Of a DNA stretch of 64,000 bases, positions 1 through 9,028 are shown in pieces; the stretch's first letter is position 1; each line of letters begins with the position of its first letter. Source of the stretch: CALAGB01 sp963713965 (lineage in GTDB: Bacteria; Chloroflexota; Chloroflexia; Thermomicrobiales; Thermomicrobiaceae); assembly GCA_963713965.1 (NCBI GenBank), contig OY970217.1, positions 2,480,001-2,544,000 of the forward strand. Reading direction: 5' to 3'. Below the pieces are notes generated by a model. That model was not told the origin of the DNA. It saw only the letters and a program-made list of their open reading frames with translations, and made no database searches. Position numbers and translations under genes: made by a program.

Positions 1-105
1 GCGTCTAACAAGGGGAACTTCCGACAGCCCGCCGTAGCTTAGAACGGCCATCTGGGGAATGACTGTGAGTTCCAGTCACAGAAAGTTGGTCGCGAGACCC
101 GGTCG

Positions 106-897
106 TTAGCTCTGAAGCGCCGCGTCGAGGGATCTACCGTGCGCCAGCACCCAGGCACGATCGCAACGGATCTCGGTGGGGATGCCGTCCGACACCATTC
201 TCTGAAAGGCCGAGTGGCCCTCTGTTGCAAGTGCTTCGATGCCGCTGGCCGTAATCTCCATGCGCTCAGCCACGCGTGCGGCGAAACCGAGTCGTTCCTC
301 TAATGCCAATCCATACGCGTCCAGCAACAAACGCAAACGCCGTCCGTGATCAGGGAGCGGTGACCAGCCAAGTTCACGACAGGCCTCATCTGTCGCCAGG
401 GGCGCGAACTGCCAGGCAGCGTGGACCACGTCGTGGATCGGAGCCTCAGCTGTAGCCAGGTCCCAGTCGATGAAGGCAATGGCGCGCCCTTCTCGGAAGA
501 CGGTGTTCTTTGGCGATAGGTCATGATGACAGACGACGTGTGGCGCGGGGCCGCCGAGCGGTTGAAAATACCACTCCACTTCTGCCGGAAGCTCGAACCC
601 CACCGTGGCCCGGTGCAGTTGGCACATCAGTCGTCCGACGTCCGCGAGCGCGTCGTCGCTCACGACCCCGGGGGTGGCACCGGATGGCACGTCGCCCTGG
701 ATGAACTCAAGGATCTCCCGTCCGGACTCGTCGATCCCGAGGAGTCGTGGCGCACCAACGAATCCGGCCCCTTCGAGATGTCGCAATAGCGCGTGGACGG
801 CAGGAGACCACGGACCGAGAGGTCGCCGTACGGTGTCGCTAATGCGCACGACGCTCGTCACGAAGCCGCCCGCGATTGGCGTCTCGGCATCAGTCAT
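106..897 (-). CDS. Phosphotransferase family protein (APH/choline kinase fold)
   Basis: A 263-residue kinase-like protein of the aminoglycoside phosphotransferase/choline kinase fold. The catalytic loop HHDLSPKNT (HxDxxxxN) and the metal-binding IDWD about 20 residues later are both present, so it should be an active ATP-dependent small-molecule kinase. The start at MTDAETP lies 2 bases after the stop of the upstream permease gene, which argues for translational coupling; a longer in-frame reading would run back into that permease. Its position as last gene of an ABC exporter operon is compatible with resistance or modification of the exported compound, but the substrate cannot be read from the sequence. 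Confidence 0.85.
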   Translation of the reverse strand: MTDAETPIAGGFVTSVVRISDTVRRPLGPWSPAVHALLRHLEGAGFVGAPRLLGIDESGREILEFIQGDVPSGATPGVVSDDALADVGRLMCQLHRATVGFELPAEVEWYFQPLGGPAPHVVCHHDLSPKNTVFREGRAIAFIDWDLATAEAPIHDVVHAAWQFAPLATDEACRELGWSPLPDHGRRLRLLLDAYGLALEERLGFAARVAERMEITASGIEALATEGHSAFQRMVSDGIPTEIRCDRAWVLAHGRSLDAALQS

Positions 898-899
898 GG

Positions 900-2450
900 T
901 CAGTCGTTGCCGAATGCCGCGGCGGAGAAGCGGGCGCTGCTTGAGATGGCCAGGCCGAGGAGCCAAATCGCGGCGATCGAGACGATTAACGCCACGAGCG
1001 GTCCGGTGAACTCGGCGAAGAGAAGGGTGATGCCGAAGCTCGAGCCGGTGAAGAGGAGCGAGGCAACGGTCGGGTCTCCACCCGGAGCGCGCACGAGCGC
1101 GGCCCCCTGACTGAGGAGCATCATGAGGCTAAAGGTGACCATAAGAGGCAAGGTGAACGGGCTGACACCGCCGAACTTCACCACCAGTCCCCATCCGATC
1201 AATCCGATCGTGCAGATGGAAATGAAGGGCAAGCTGGCGTCGATGGCCAGAAGCTTGAGGTTGTCGAATGCCAGGAACTGACGTAAGAAGGCGTTGCTCT
1301 GATCGGCCGAGTAGACGCCCAGGACGTCACGCGGTGGCAGCGCCATGACGAAACTGAGCCAGAACAGCCAGGCCAGAGCCGAGGCGCTGGTAGAGGCGAG
1401 GATGACGCCGACGGCGATGATTCCGGTGGCGCGCAGCACCGCCCACCCAAAGCGGAATGGCTGCCGCATGAAGATGAGCCAGGCACGCGCCGTCAGCATT
1501 CGGGCGCCCTTCATGTCCGGCAGCGCGAACCGCGGAATGCCACGCGCCAGCGACTCCCGATCGCGCATCTGGCGTGAGAGGTCGCGCCAGGTGAACCTGC
1601 CCAGCACCCCCAGCGATTTGAGCTGAGAGATCGTGCCGAGCTCCGACGCGACCGTGATCAGATTAATGCGTCGACCGGTCCACGCCACACCTGTTGCTGC
1701 TATGAGCGACAGGACGAGCATGCCGAGCGTCTGTAATGCCAGTGGGGAGGCGACGACCGCCTTCGCCATCAGATGACCGGGCCAGCCGACCACTCCGGGC
1801 AATGCGGCGCCGAGTGCGGCGATGAGCAACGGCCAAATCAGAAGGAAGCGTGCCGGTTTTGGTCGTCTAAGTCGCCAAAATCCGAAACACCACGCGATTC
1901 CTGCCAGGAGAAGCACCAGAGGAATGCTGCTAAGGACGGCGGGGTACGCGGAAAAACCCAGTTCGTCTCGGCTGTCCGCATGTGCCAGCATCATCGAAGC
2001 GAGCGTCATGACTGGCACGCTGGCTGCCCAGCCGATCAACACGTAGCCGGCGAACCCGACCATGCCGATGACGTCGCGGCGCATAGGTGACGCGGCGATG
2101 TACGTCAGATCTTCGACGGAGAGCTTGAGCGGCGTCTTACGGAGTGCCAGAAAGACGAGCAGCACCCCAACCGCAATGAACAGCCAGGGGAAGTAGTGAA
2201 CGAAGTCAGCGCGCACTCGGGCTCGATCCGATACGGAGATGAGCTTGCCCACGGCGAGCGCTTCATGGACCGCCAAACTCCACATCAGCACCAGCCAGCC
2301 GCCGAAGATGATGATCAGGTATAGCCCGTAAAGGCGATTAGAAGTGGTCTCCTCTAAGGGATCGAATCCGACCACTCGCAGCCAGTAGGTCGTGGTTCGT
2401 TGCACCTGTCGCCAATGCAGCCAGAGTAGCAGGCGCAGGTCAGTGAGCAA
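900..2450 (-). CDS. ABC-2 type exporter permease
   Basis: A 516-residue, very hydrophobic protein with roughly a dozen predicted membrane segments and few charged stretches, typical of the large permeases of ABC-2 exporters. The first membrane helix follows a short N-terminal region rich in Trp and Arg. Its start overlaps the end of the ATPase gene by 11 bases, so the two should be translated together and form one transporter. No substrate signature is visible. Confidence 0.82.
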   Translation of the reverse strand: MLTDLRLLLWLHWRQVQRTTTYWLRVVGFDPLEETTSNRLYGLYLIIIFGGWLVLMWSLAVHEALAVGKLISVSDRARVRADFVHYFPWLFIAVGVLLVFLALRKTPLKLSVEDLTYIAASPMRRDVIGMVGFAGYVLIGWAASVPVMTLASMMLAHADSRDELGFSAYPAVLSSIPLVLLLAGIAWCFGFWRLRRPKPARFLLIWPLLIAALGAALPGVVGWPGHLMAKAVVASPLALQTLGMLVLSLIAATGVAWTGRRINLITVASELGTISQLKSLGVLGRFTWRDLSRQMRDRESLARGIPRFALPDMKGARMLTARAWLIFMRQPFRFGWAVLRATGIIAVGVILASTSASALAWLFWLSFVMALPPRDVLGVYSADQSNAFLRQFLAFDNLKLLAIDASLPFISICTIGLIGWGLVVKFGGVSPFTLPLMVTFSLMMLLSQGAALVRAPGGDPTVASLLFTGSSFGITLLFAEFTGPLVALIVSIAAIWLLGLAISSSARFSAAAFGND

Positions 2451-3222
2451 CGTGCGTCCGCTCTTCGAGTTCCACGGCGCCGCGCAGCAGCCGGTCTAGC
2501 GTCGGTTCGCCGATCACTCCGAACAGTTCCGCCAGTTCGTTCGGCGAGCCGTCACCGAGGATCGCGCCGTCATCCATCAGTAAATACCGGTCCGGTTTGG
2601 CTTCGGAGGGGAGTTGATGGCTGCTGACCAGGACGGAGATTCCCGCGTCCCGGTAGGTCTGCAGATCGCTCCAGAGTTGGCTGGCCGAGAGGGCATCGAG
2701 TGGTCCGAATGGCTCATCCAGCAGCAGTAACTCCGGCTCGACCAACAGTGCCAGGCTCAGCCCCAGCTTGTATTGCATGCCACGTGAGTAGGTGAACGGG
2801 TAGGCGTTGCGCTGGCTCGAGAGTCCGTAATGCCGCAGCAATTGCGACGCCTGCGACTCCCAATCCTGCAGTTTGTAGGCGCGGGCGATGAAGGTCAGAT
2901 GCTCCCAGGCGGTCAGCTGATCGTAGAAGACCGGCGTGTCAGGTACGAGCATGAGCAAGTTGCGGGCGTCTCGCTCGGCCTGCTCGATTGGTGTTCCGGA
3001 GATCTCGATCGATCCGCTTGAAGGCTTGCTCCACCCAGCGATGCAGCGCAGCAGGGTCGACTTTCCGGCTCCGTTCCGTCCGGCAAGAATAACGAGTTCC
3101 CCCGGATCGACATCGAACGAAACGTCATAGAGGACCTGTGCCGGTCCGTAGGTGTAGCCCAGGTTGCGGACGCCCAAGAGCGGGGACTCGGTCGTCCCGG
3201 ATTCCATGTGGTTATCGCTCAA
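2440..3222 (-). CDS. ABC transporter ATP-binding protein
   Basis: A 260-residue ABC ATPase. Walker A is GRNGAGKST (residues 48-56); a signature-like YSRGMQ precedes Walker B LLLLDEPFGPLD; the H-loop lies in VSSHQLPSEA. The signature departs from the usual LSGGQ, as is common in ABC-2 exporter ATPases of the CcmA/NatA kind. It is the first gene of a three-gene minus-strand operon with the permease and a phosphotransferase. Confidence 0.9.
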   Translation of the reverse strand: MSDNHMESGTTESPLLGVRNLGYTYGPAQVLYDVSFDVDPGELVILAGRNGAGKSTLLRCIAGWSKPSSGSIEISGTPIEQAERDARNLLMLVPDTPVFYDQLTAWEHLTFIARAYKLQDWESQASQLLRHYGLSSQRNAYPFTYSRGMQYKLGLSLALLVEPELLLLDEPFGPLDALSASQLWSDLQTYRDAGISVLVSSHQLPSEAKPDRYLLMDDGAILGDGSPNELAELFGVIGEPTLDRLLRGAVELEERTHVAH

Positions 3223-3442
3223 TGACGACCGTCCTCATCCAGAACTGACCAGCAGGCAAATATCGTGAACCCCATGCAATCACAATGTTGGAGTATACAT
3301 CCCGGCCGATTTGATTCCGGCAAGGTAGTTGGGACGAGCCTGAGTCACACGTCGACGTGCATCAAGGGAGAAGCATCGCATTTGCCGTCTTGGTACCCAT
3401 CGGCCATTCCCAGTTTCTCTCGCCAGGCAGAGACTGACAATT

Positions 3443-4417
3443 GTGAAATCTGTTGTGGAGGCCCCAAGCCAACGAACCAACTCCGAGTCTCGCCGTGGTC
3501 GCCTCGGTGGGCAGCCAATTTACGTGGAGATTCAGATTCGCGCACCGCTTGACGATCTTTGGCGGCTCACGCAAACGCCTGAATTCCATCAACTGTGGGA
3601 TTTACGCTTCAGCGAGATCACATACCTCCCAAGGCCCGACGAATCTCAGCCGCAGCGCTTCCTCTACGTGACGCGCATTGGATTTGGCCGAGCCGTTCGC
3701 GGCGAAGGGGAGTCGATGGGCCAGCGAGACAGCCCGGAAAGTCGCACATCGGCCCTGCGGTTCTGGTCTGACGAACGTATGTCATTGATTCGTATGGGAT
3801 CTGGATACTGGAAGTACGAGCAGACCGGCGACGGAGCCCGCTTTCTGACCCGCTATGGTTACCAGACACGCTTCGGTCGTGTGGGCCGATGGTTCGACGC
3901 ATTGATCTTTCGCCCGTTGCTCGGCTGGGCAACGGCCTGGAGCTTCGATCGTCTCCGCCTGTGGCTCGAGCGCGGCATCGATCCGGCTGATTCGCTGCAA
4001 CGGTCGCTCGTCTACGCAACCGCGCGCGTCACCTTAGCCGCCGTCTGGCTCTACCAGGGTCTGGTCCCCAAACTCCTCGTCGCAGATTCCGGAGAACGAG
4101 ATATCTTGCGATCGAGTGGACTCTTCCCCGGTTGGGAGCGACGTGTTCTCACGATGGTCGGCCTGCTGGAGATCGGTTTCGGAATTCTGCTGCTGATCTG
4201 TTGGCACCGCCCACGCCTCTTCCTCGTCAATGTCATCGCTCTCCTCGTGCTGGCGTCCGGCGCCCTGTTAAGCCAGCCGTCTCTCTTCAATCGGCCATTC
4301 AATCCGGCAACGCTGACCGTGGCCATGATCGCGCTATCTGTCGTTGGGCTCCTCTCATGCCACGATCTGCCGACCGCGCGGAACTGCCTGCGCGAAACCT
4401 CTGGAAATGCGCAATGA
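3443..4417 (+). CDS. SRPBCC domain protein with C-terminal DoxX-like membrane domain
   Basis: A 324-residue two-part protein starting at GTG. The N-terminal half (about 25-175) has the look of an SRPBCC/START-like ligand-binding fold, beginning VEIQIRAPLDDLWRLTQTPEFHQLWD. The C-terminal half (about 190-315) holds four hydrophobic segments resembling the DoxX-like domain found at the end of some SDR-family proteins. The stop overlaps the ATG of the next gene (ATGA), so it is coupled to the DUF4166 protein. Function unknown; a membrane-anchored lipid or quinone-binding protein is a guess from domain content. Confidence 0.75.
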   Translation: MKSVVEAPSQRTNSESRRGRLGGQPIYVEIQIRAPLDDLWRLTQTPEFHQLWDLRFSEITYLPRPDESQPQRFLYVTRIGFGRAVRGEGESMGQRDSPESRTSALRFWSDERMSLIRMGSGYWKYEQTGDGARFLTRYGYQTRFGRVGRWFDALIFRPLLGWATAWSFDRLRLWLERGIDPADSLQRSLVYATARVTLAAVWLYQGLVPKLLVADSGERDILRSSGLFPGWERRVLTMVGLLEIGFGILLLICWHRPRLFLVNVIALLVLASGALLSQPSLFNRPFNPATLTVAMIALSVVGLLSCHDLPTARNCLRETSGNAQ

Positions 4418-5094
4418 CCTCGATCTATCAGCAGGCATTGGGGTCCGACTTCGATCGGCTACACCCTGAGATCCAGCGGCGCTTCGGGTTCAGCAGCCAG
4501 GATGGTGTTGCATCGATCGGCCGGGGCGTGATGGAGAAGGTTTGGCGCGGACGAGCGTACACGTTGCCGTTCTTGATGATCGGGTCGTGGCGGCGAATCA
4601 TGTTCCCGGAACGGGGCCACGACATCCCCTTCACTATCGAGAACTACGCCTATCCGGATCAGTTCGGTCGCGAGACCGTCACCTGGATCCGCACGTTCCG
4701 CATGCCAACACGGACGCGTCGTTTTGACGCCACGATGATCTACAGTCGGGAGCGTGGAAGGGTCGTCGACTACCTTGGCTCCCACCAGCACCTGGCGGTC
4801 GATATCGATTTCAGGGTCGACGATGAGGGCGGACTATGCTTGCGCTCTGGTGCGCAACGCTTCTATGAGCGTCAAATCGGCTTCAGCTTCCCGATGTCAT
4901 TCTCCGGCGTGGCCAGCGTCCGCGAGTGGTTCGACGAATCGGCTGAACGCTTCCGCATCGACGTGAACGTCAGCAACCCCATTTGGGGACCGCTCTTCGG
5001 ATACAGTGGCACGTTCGATGTCGAATGGCTCACGTGCTCGCCAACCGAAGTCCCCTTTCGCGTCAAGCCGATCCGCGAAGAGCGCCGCGAATAG
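4414..5094 (+). CDS. DUF4166 domain protein
   Basis: A 226-residue protein resembling DUF4166, with the region VWRGRAYTLPFL followed by IMFPERGHDIPF. The start MTSIYQQALG sits in an ATGA overlap with the upstream SRPBCC-DoxX gene; an in-frame reading starting further upstream would lie inside that gene and is rejected. DUF4166 and DoxX-like domains are often fused to one SDR-type protein elsewhere, so this pair looks like the split version of that architecture. No catalytic residues can be named. Confidence 0.75.
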   Translation: MTSIYQQALGSDFDRLHPEIQRRFGFSSQDGVASIGRGVMEKVWRGRAYTLPFLMIGSWRRIMFPERGHDIPFTIENYAYPDQFGRETVTWIRTFRMPTRTRRFDATMIYSRERGRVVDYLGSHQHLAVDIDFRVDDEGGLCLRSGAQRFYERQIGFSFPMSFSGVASVREWFDESAERFRIDVNVSNPIWGPLFGYSGTFDVEWLTCSPTEVPFRVKPIREERRE

Positions 5095-5229
5095 AGATCG
5101 TTCGTCTCCCCGCATACGGTTCAAGGAACAACTCGTCGCACGTGGTCGCCTTGCTCCGACGACCGCTTACCTCGTATTCTGCCGTGGTGTGTCTCAAGAC
5201 AGATTCGCCAAACGTACCGGGAGGAATCG

Positions 5230-5823
5230 ATGGAATTTGCCGAACTCGTTCGCAAGCGCCGCATCGTGCGTCACTTCAAGTCGGACCCTATAGACAACGA
5301 CGTTGTTGAACGCATGCTCGATCTGGCGCGCCGCATTCCCACCGCCGGGTTCTCGCAAGGCCAGGATTTCATCGTGGTGACCGATCCTGAGCTCAAGCGC
5401 GCCGTTGGTCGGCTGTGCGGCGAGGCGGAGCACTACGAGAAGGGATTTGGACATCCCTGGATCTCCGAGGCGCCGGTGCAGGTCATCCCCTGTGCGAATG
5501 AAGGTGCGTACCACAGACGCTATCAGGAAGCGGACAAAGTCCGCGAGGATGGCAGTGAGATCGAGTGGCCCGTCCCGTACTGGATTATGGATACCGGCTG
5601 CGCCGTGATGGTGCTCCTGCTGGCGGTGGTGGATGAGGGCCTCGCGGCTGGATACGCGGGTTTCCAGGATCTACCCGGTGCGCGTGAGTTGCTCGGCATT
5701 CCGGAGGACGTGATTCCGGTTGGCGTCATCCCCATCGGCTATCGGGACCAGGACGTACCGTCGCCGTCCCTCAAGCGAGGTCGCAAGTCGATGGGCGCGG
5801 TCGTGCACAAGGACGGGTGGTAG
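5230..5823 (+). CDS. Nitroreductase family protein
   Basis: A 197-residue FMN-binding nitroreductase-like protein, beginning MEFAELVRKRRIVRHF, the usual N-terminal phosphate-binding RR motif, followed by RIPTAGFSQGQDF and a C-terminal GVIPIGYRDQD. A GGGAGGAAT ribosome binding site supports this start. Expected to catalyse NAD(P)H- or F420H2-dependent reduction of small molecules; the substrate is not predictable. It is a single gene, followed by a palindromic repeat element. Confidence 0.87.
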   Translation: MEFAELVRKRRIVRHFKSDPIDNDVVERMLDLARRIPTAGFSQGQDFIVVTDPELKRAVGRLCGEAEHYEKGFGHPWISEAPVQVIPCANEGAYHRRYQEADKVREDGSEIEWPVPYWIMDTGCAVMVLLLAVVDEGLAAGYAGFQDLPGARELLGIPEDVIPVGVIPIGYRDQDVPSPSLKRGRKSMGAVVHKDGW

Positions 5824-5910
5824 GCGAGGAATTTGGCCCCCGTGAGGACATGGGGCATGTCAAATGTCGGGAGGACGCTCTTCGCCGGGGCGCACACCGT
5901 TGCTGAGTGG

Positions 5911-6027
5911 CCCTCACCCCCGTCCCCTCTCCCGACGATCAGGAGAGGGGTGTCCACAGGATATGGCTGTTCGGCTCCGAATTCGTCTCCCCTCGCCCAG
6001 AATTGGGAGAGGGGACGGGGGTGAGGG
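5911..6027. repeat. Palindromic intergenic repeat with perfect 23-bp inverted ends
   Basis: Arms at 5911-5933 and 6005-6027 are exact reverse complements (C-rich arm starting CCCTCACCCCCGTCC). A smaller hairpin (5924-5932 with 5942-5950) lies inside. The element sits between convergent genes and resembles the CCCTCACCC...CTCTCCC class of intergenic palindromes; a related element was the target of the IS110 insertion near 45.8-47.1 kb. Confidence 0.85.
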
Positions 6028-6071
6028 CGGTCAAGTCAGACGATCACACCATAATCCGCCTTCGATCGGCC

Positions 6072-6641
6072 TCACGCCAGGTGCAACCTGCGCGCTAACC
6101 GCAAAGGCGGGTTCAGCACCGGCATGACCAGCGGACGTGCCCAATCGATCGCGATCGCCACACCTCCACCGATCAACGCCCCAGCCACCACGTCACTGAC
6201 GTAATGCTCGCCCACGTAAACGCGAGCGAAGGCGATAAGTGCCGCGAAGACGATCGCCACCATCCCGATCCGACGCAGCGACAAGAAGAGAGCAACCGCG
6301 ATACCGAAGGCGAAGGTCGCGTGATCGCTCGGGAACGAAGGGTCGTGTGATGGGGACAGCAACAAGATCGCGTGCGGAACCGCCGCGAACGGCCGCGGCC
6401 GCTCCCACAACCGGATGATGATCTGATTGACTCCCAGAGCCACGGCCGCCGCGATGGTGGCGTTGATCACGGCCCACTGTCGACCGTTCCGCACGGCTCG
6501 TCCCCCTGGCCAAAACCACACAACCAGCAACAGTCCCACCAGCAGATACGGTCCGTAGCGGGCCAGAAATTCGAAGAGGTCGTTCGGTCGGTCGCTGAAT
6601 TTCGCCAATCCGTTGATGGCCGAGAAGAGATGTGCGTCCAA
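6072..6641 (-). CDS. PAP2 family phosphatase (undecaprenyl-diphosphatase-like)
   Basis: A 189-residue membrane phosphatase of the PAP2/BcrC superfamily. The three signature blocks are visible: RPRPFA, PSFPSDHATFAFG, and ARVYVGEHYVSDVVAG, giving the catalytic His pair and Asp. About five membrane segments. The likely role is dephosphorylation of undecaprenyl diphosphate or another lipid phosphate on the outer membrane face. Monocistronic, convergent with the nitroreductase. Confidence 0.88.
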   Translation of the reverse strand: MDAHLFSAINGLAKFSDRPNDLFEFLARYGPYLLVGLLLVVWFWPGGRAVRNGRQWAVINATIAAAVALGVNQIIIRLWERPRPFAAVPHAILLLSPSHDPSFPSDHATFAFGIAVALFLSLRRIGMVAIVFAALIAFARVYVGEHYVSDVVAGALIGGGVAIAIDWARPLVMPVLNPPLRLARRLHLA

Positions 6642-6727
6642 ATCGTCGCTCCAGTCCGTGCGCGCCGATCAAATTCGTTCAACAGATAAGTCTGCCGCCG
6701 AATTATGAGGAAAAGATTAAGAACGCA

Positions 6728-6755
6728 TTGACGGCCCAGTAGAGCGGCGTATACT
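6728..6755 (+). promoter_or_regulatory. Sigma-70-type promoter of the sdpR-sdpI pair
   Basis: A -35 box TTGACG (6728-6733), a 16-base spacer and a -10 box TATACT (6750-6755). The first transcribed base should fall near 6762, inside the operator just downstream. Confidence 0.75.
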
Positions 6756-6779
6756 TATTTCGGCATTCGCCGAAATAAG
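6754..6779. promoter_or_regulatory. Operator palindrome for the ArsR/SdpR-type repressor
   Basis: A perfect inverted repeat, CTTATTTCGGC (6754-6764) and GCCGAAATAAG (6769-6779), separated by four bases. It overlaps the end of the -10 box and the expected start point, the classical position for autorepression by the downstream winged-helix protein. Confidence 0.75.
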
Positions 6780-6795
6780 GCGGGGACTTGAGAGC

Positions 6796-7092
6796 GTGGA
6801 TGAAGTTTTTCGAGCGTTGAGCGATCCGAAGCGGCGAGAGATTCTGCGGCTCCTTCGGTCGGGCGATATGAGCGCCGGGGAGATCTCGGATCGCTTTCCC
6901 GTGGCTCGATCCACGCTCTCGGGGCACCTCAACGTCCTCAAAGATGCGAGGTTGGTGGTCACCGAGCGGCAAGGAACGACCATCATGTACAGCCTCAACA
7001 TGGCGGTCTATGAGGAATTGCTGGCGACGGTGATGAATCTTCTTGGCGTCGGCGCTCGCGAGAAGAACGCGAAGATCGAGGATGGCAACTGA
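6796..7092 (+). CDS. ArsR/SdpR-family autorepressor
   Basis: A 98-residue winged-helix repressor starting at GTG. The N-terminus MDEVFRALSDPKRREILRLL and the recognition region FPVARSTLSGHLNVLKDARLV are typical of SdpR-like members of the ArsR family; no metal-binding Cys pair is present. The stop overlaps the ATG of the downstream sdpI-like gene by one base (TGATG). In Bacillus the homologue represses sdpRI until the SdpI membrane protein sequesters it; the same circuit is inferred here because promoter, operator and gene order match. Confidence 0.88.
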   Translation: MDEVFRALSDPKRREILRLLRSGDMSAGEISDRFPVARSTLSGHLNVLKDARLVVTERQGTTIMYSLNMAVYEELLATVMNLLGVGAREKNAKIEDGN

Positions 7093-7772
7093 TGCAAGTG
7101 AAGTGGCGAGTCGAAATTCCACAGTGGCTGATCATCGCGGCGATGTTCGTGGCGGCGGCTACGCTCTGGCCGACGATTCCATCGCGCGTGCCGGTCCATT
7201 GGGACGCGTCGGGGAATGCGAACGGCTACGGCGGCAAATTCGAAGCGCTGCTCCTGATGCCGATCATCACCATCGGCCTCTATCTGCTCCTGCTGTTCAT
7301 CCCGCGGATAGACCCTGGGAAGGCCAACTACGCCCAATTTTCGAGCGCCTATCTCGTCGCCCGCTATTCCATGCTGGTCGTGATGGGAGCCATCTACGTC
7401 TTCACCATCCTGGCAGTAAAGGGCGCCGGCTTCAATATGACGCGTGTCATTGTCGGCGTCATCGCTGTCATGTTCATCGTACTCGGGAACGTGTTGGGCA
7501 AGGTGCGTCCCAACTGGTTCGTTGGCGTGCGCACTCCGTGGACCCTCTCGAGCAAGCGTTCATGGGTGCGAACGCATCGGCTGGCGGGCTGGCTCTTCGC
7601 GTTGAGCGGCATCCTCTTCCTGGCGCTGGCGATCGTGGATATCGGCGAAGCGCTGATCTGGGTCATGTTGAGCGTGCTGGGGGTAATGGTGGCGACGCTG
7701 GCCGTCTACTCCTACGTTGAATGGCGCAACGATCCGGAGAAGACACCGCCCAGCGGCACGCTGCCGGGCTAA
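7092..7772 (+). CDS. SdpI-family membrane protein (DUF1648)
   Basis: A 226-residue protein with six to seven hydrophobic segments. The N-terminal part holds the DUF1648 signature PSRVPVHWDASGNANGYGGK; the C-terminal part has the SdpI block GKVRPNWFVGVRTPWTLSS. In Bacillus, SdpI gives immunity to the SdpC toxin and acts as signal receptor for SdpR. No SdpC-like toxin gene is adjacent, so here it is more likely a general envelope-stress sensor. Coupled to the upstream repressor by a one-base overlap. Confidence 0.85.
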   Translation: MQVKWRVEIPQWLIIAAMFVAAATLWPTIPSRVPVHWDASGNANGYGGKFEALLLMPIITIGLYLLLLFIPRIDPGKANYAQFSSAYLVARYSMLVVMGAIYVFTILAVKGAGFNMTRVIVGVIAVMFIVLGNVLGKVRPNWFVGVRTPWTLSSKRSWVRTHRLAGWLFALSGILFLALAIVDIGEALIWVMLSVLGVMVATLAVYSYVEWRNDPEKTPPSGTLPG

Positions 7773-8752
7773 CTCTGCGGTAGATCGAATACGTCGCCCC
7801 ATTCCGCCTTGCGAGCGCGATTGAACCGCTCGCGTTCCCGTTTGGAGACGACGACGGTTTTGACGCCGTCTGGCGTGCACAGCTGCAGGTAGATGTGCCC
7901 CTTGCGGATCTGCGGGTGCCGCATGATGCGGGCATAGGTGTCCGTGACCGGCTCGCGTGCCATTGCGAGATACGAGAACTTCTCGTCCTCATAGTTCAGT
8001 TCGGCGCCCTTTGCGATCCGGTGGACCCGATTACGGGGGAGACGGACCGAGAAGTGGATCCAATCGCCCTCTGGGCCCTCACACGGTGGCTCATGCGGAC
8101 AGGGGGCGATGGAGTGCCCACCGAGCGCGCGCAGGGTCTCGCCGGCCTCCCGCACATGGTTGTACCCGATCGGCGTGCCCGGCTCCACGATCACCAGAAC
8201 AGTGGCTGCGCGCCAGGCTCGCTCCAGCAGCGGGGCGATGTCCTCCGGGTCCAGTTCTCCCAGCACGTAAGAGATCAGAACCAGATCATGTGGCTCAAAC
8301 TGCTCGATTCGAGACAGATCGGCTTGAGTCCAGCGAGCCGACCGCAGCGATGTGATCCTCGCCGTGCGGCAGAGATCCCGTCCAGCCTCGATCATGCGCG
8401 GCTCCGCATCGATCGCGGTGAATTGCTCCAGGGTTGGCCAGACGCGCGTCGCGGCCCATAGCCCGGCGCCCATCCCAGCGCCGAGGTCGAGCAGCGATTG
8501 TGGTTTCCAGTCTGGGCGTTGCTCCGCCACGGCGTGCAGCGCGGCCGCGATCGCGGCGTAGGTTGCCGGAAAACGGGTCGCGGCGTATGCGGCCACGTCC
8601 ATAGCCGAGGTGACCATGGGGCCGACCGTTGCTATTTCACCACGGTAGCGGGTTGAGAGATCGGCGGCAGCGAGGCTCAGCTCCTTAGGCGAGTAGCCGT
8701 GACAGAGGCGTTCCAGGGATTCGCTCAGCGCGCGCGGTAGATCTACGAGCAT
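7769..8752 (-). CDS. Rsm22-like small ribosomal subunit methyltransferase
   Basis: A 327-residue SAM-dependent methyltransferase. The SAM-binding motif is LLDLGAGMGAGLWA; it is followed by an acidic LVLISYVLGELD. The C-terminal part carries APCPHEPPC and GDWIHFSVRLPRNRVHR, then YEDEKFSYLA, the pattern of the Rsm22 family, in which Cys residues may bind a metal. Family members act on the small ribosomal subunit. It overlaps the end of the convergent sdpI-like gene by four bases. Confidence 0.85.
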   Translation of the reverse strand: MLVDLPRALSESLERLCHGYSPKELSLAAADLSTRYRGEIATVGPMVTSAMDVAAYAATRFPATYAAIAAALHAVAEQRPDWKPQSLLDLGAGMGAGLWAATRVWPTLEQFTAIDAEPRMIEAGRDLCRTARITSLRSARWTQADLSRIEQFEPHDLVLISYVLGELDPEDIAPLLERAWRAATVLVIVEPGTPIGYNHVREAGETLRALGGHSIAPCPHEPPCEGPEGDWIHFSVRLPRNRVHRIAKGAELNYEDEKFSYLAMAREPVTDTYARIMRHPQIRKGHIYLQLCTPDGVKTVVVSKRERERFNRARKAEWGDVFDLPQS

Positions 8753-8777
8753 GCGGCTCCGGTTGGATGTGGGATGT

Positions 8778-9023
8778 TCAAGAGGTGTGGGCGTTCATCG
8801 CGTCGGGATCGCCGACCTTGTTGCGAAAGCGCTGCTTCATCGCTTCGGTCGTCTCAATCTCGGCCTGATCGCGTGCCTTGCGTCCTTCATCGATGCGCTC
8901 CCGAATCTTGATCTTGAGATCGTCGCCATTCTGCGGAGCAAGCATGGAAGCGACCAGCGCTCCAACCGCCGCACCGACTGCTGCCCCGATGATGAAATAG
9001 AGAAGGGTTCCCAGGAGTCGCAT
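8778..9023 (-). CDS. YtxH-like small membrane protein
   Basis: An 81-residue protein with one glycine/alanine-rich membrane helix near the N-terminus (LLYFIIGAAVGAAVGALVAS) followed by a charged, probably coiled-coil tail. This is the layout of YtxH-type general stress proteins. It starts five bases after the end of the upstream repeat protein gene and is likely co-transcribed with it. Confidence 0.75.
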   Translation of the reverse strand: MRLLGTLLYFIIGAAVGAAVGALVASMLAPQNGDDLKIKIRERIDEGRKARDQAEIETTEAMKQRFRNKVGDPDAMNAHTS

Positions 9024-9028
9024 GATTG

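Noticed and set aside
5911..6027. CRISPR array
   Set aside because: The repeat is a single inverted pair with no regularly spaced direct repeats; no array or cas gene is present in the window.
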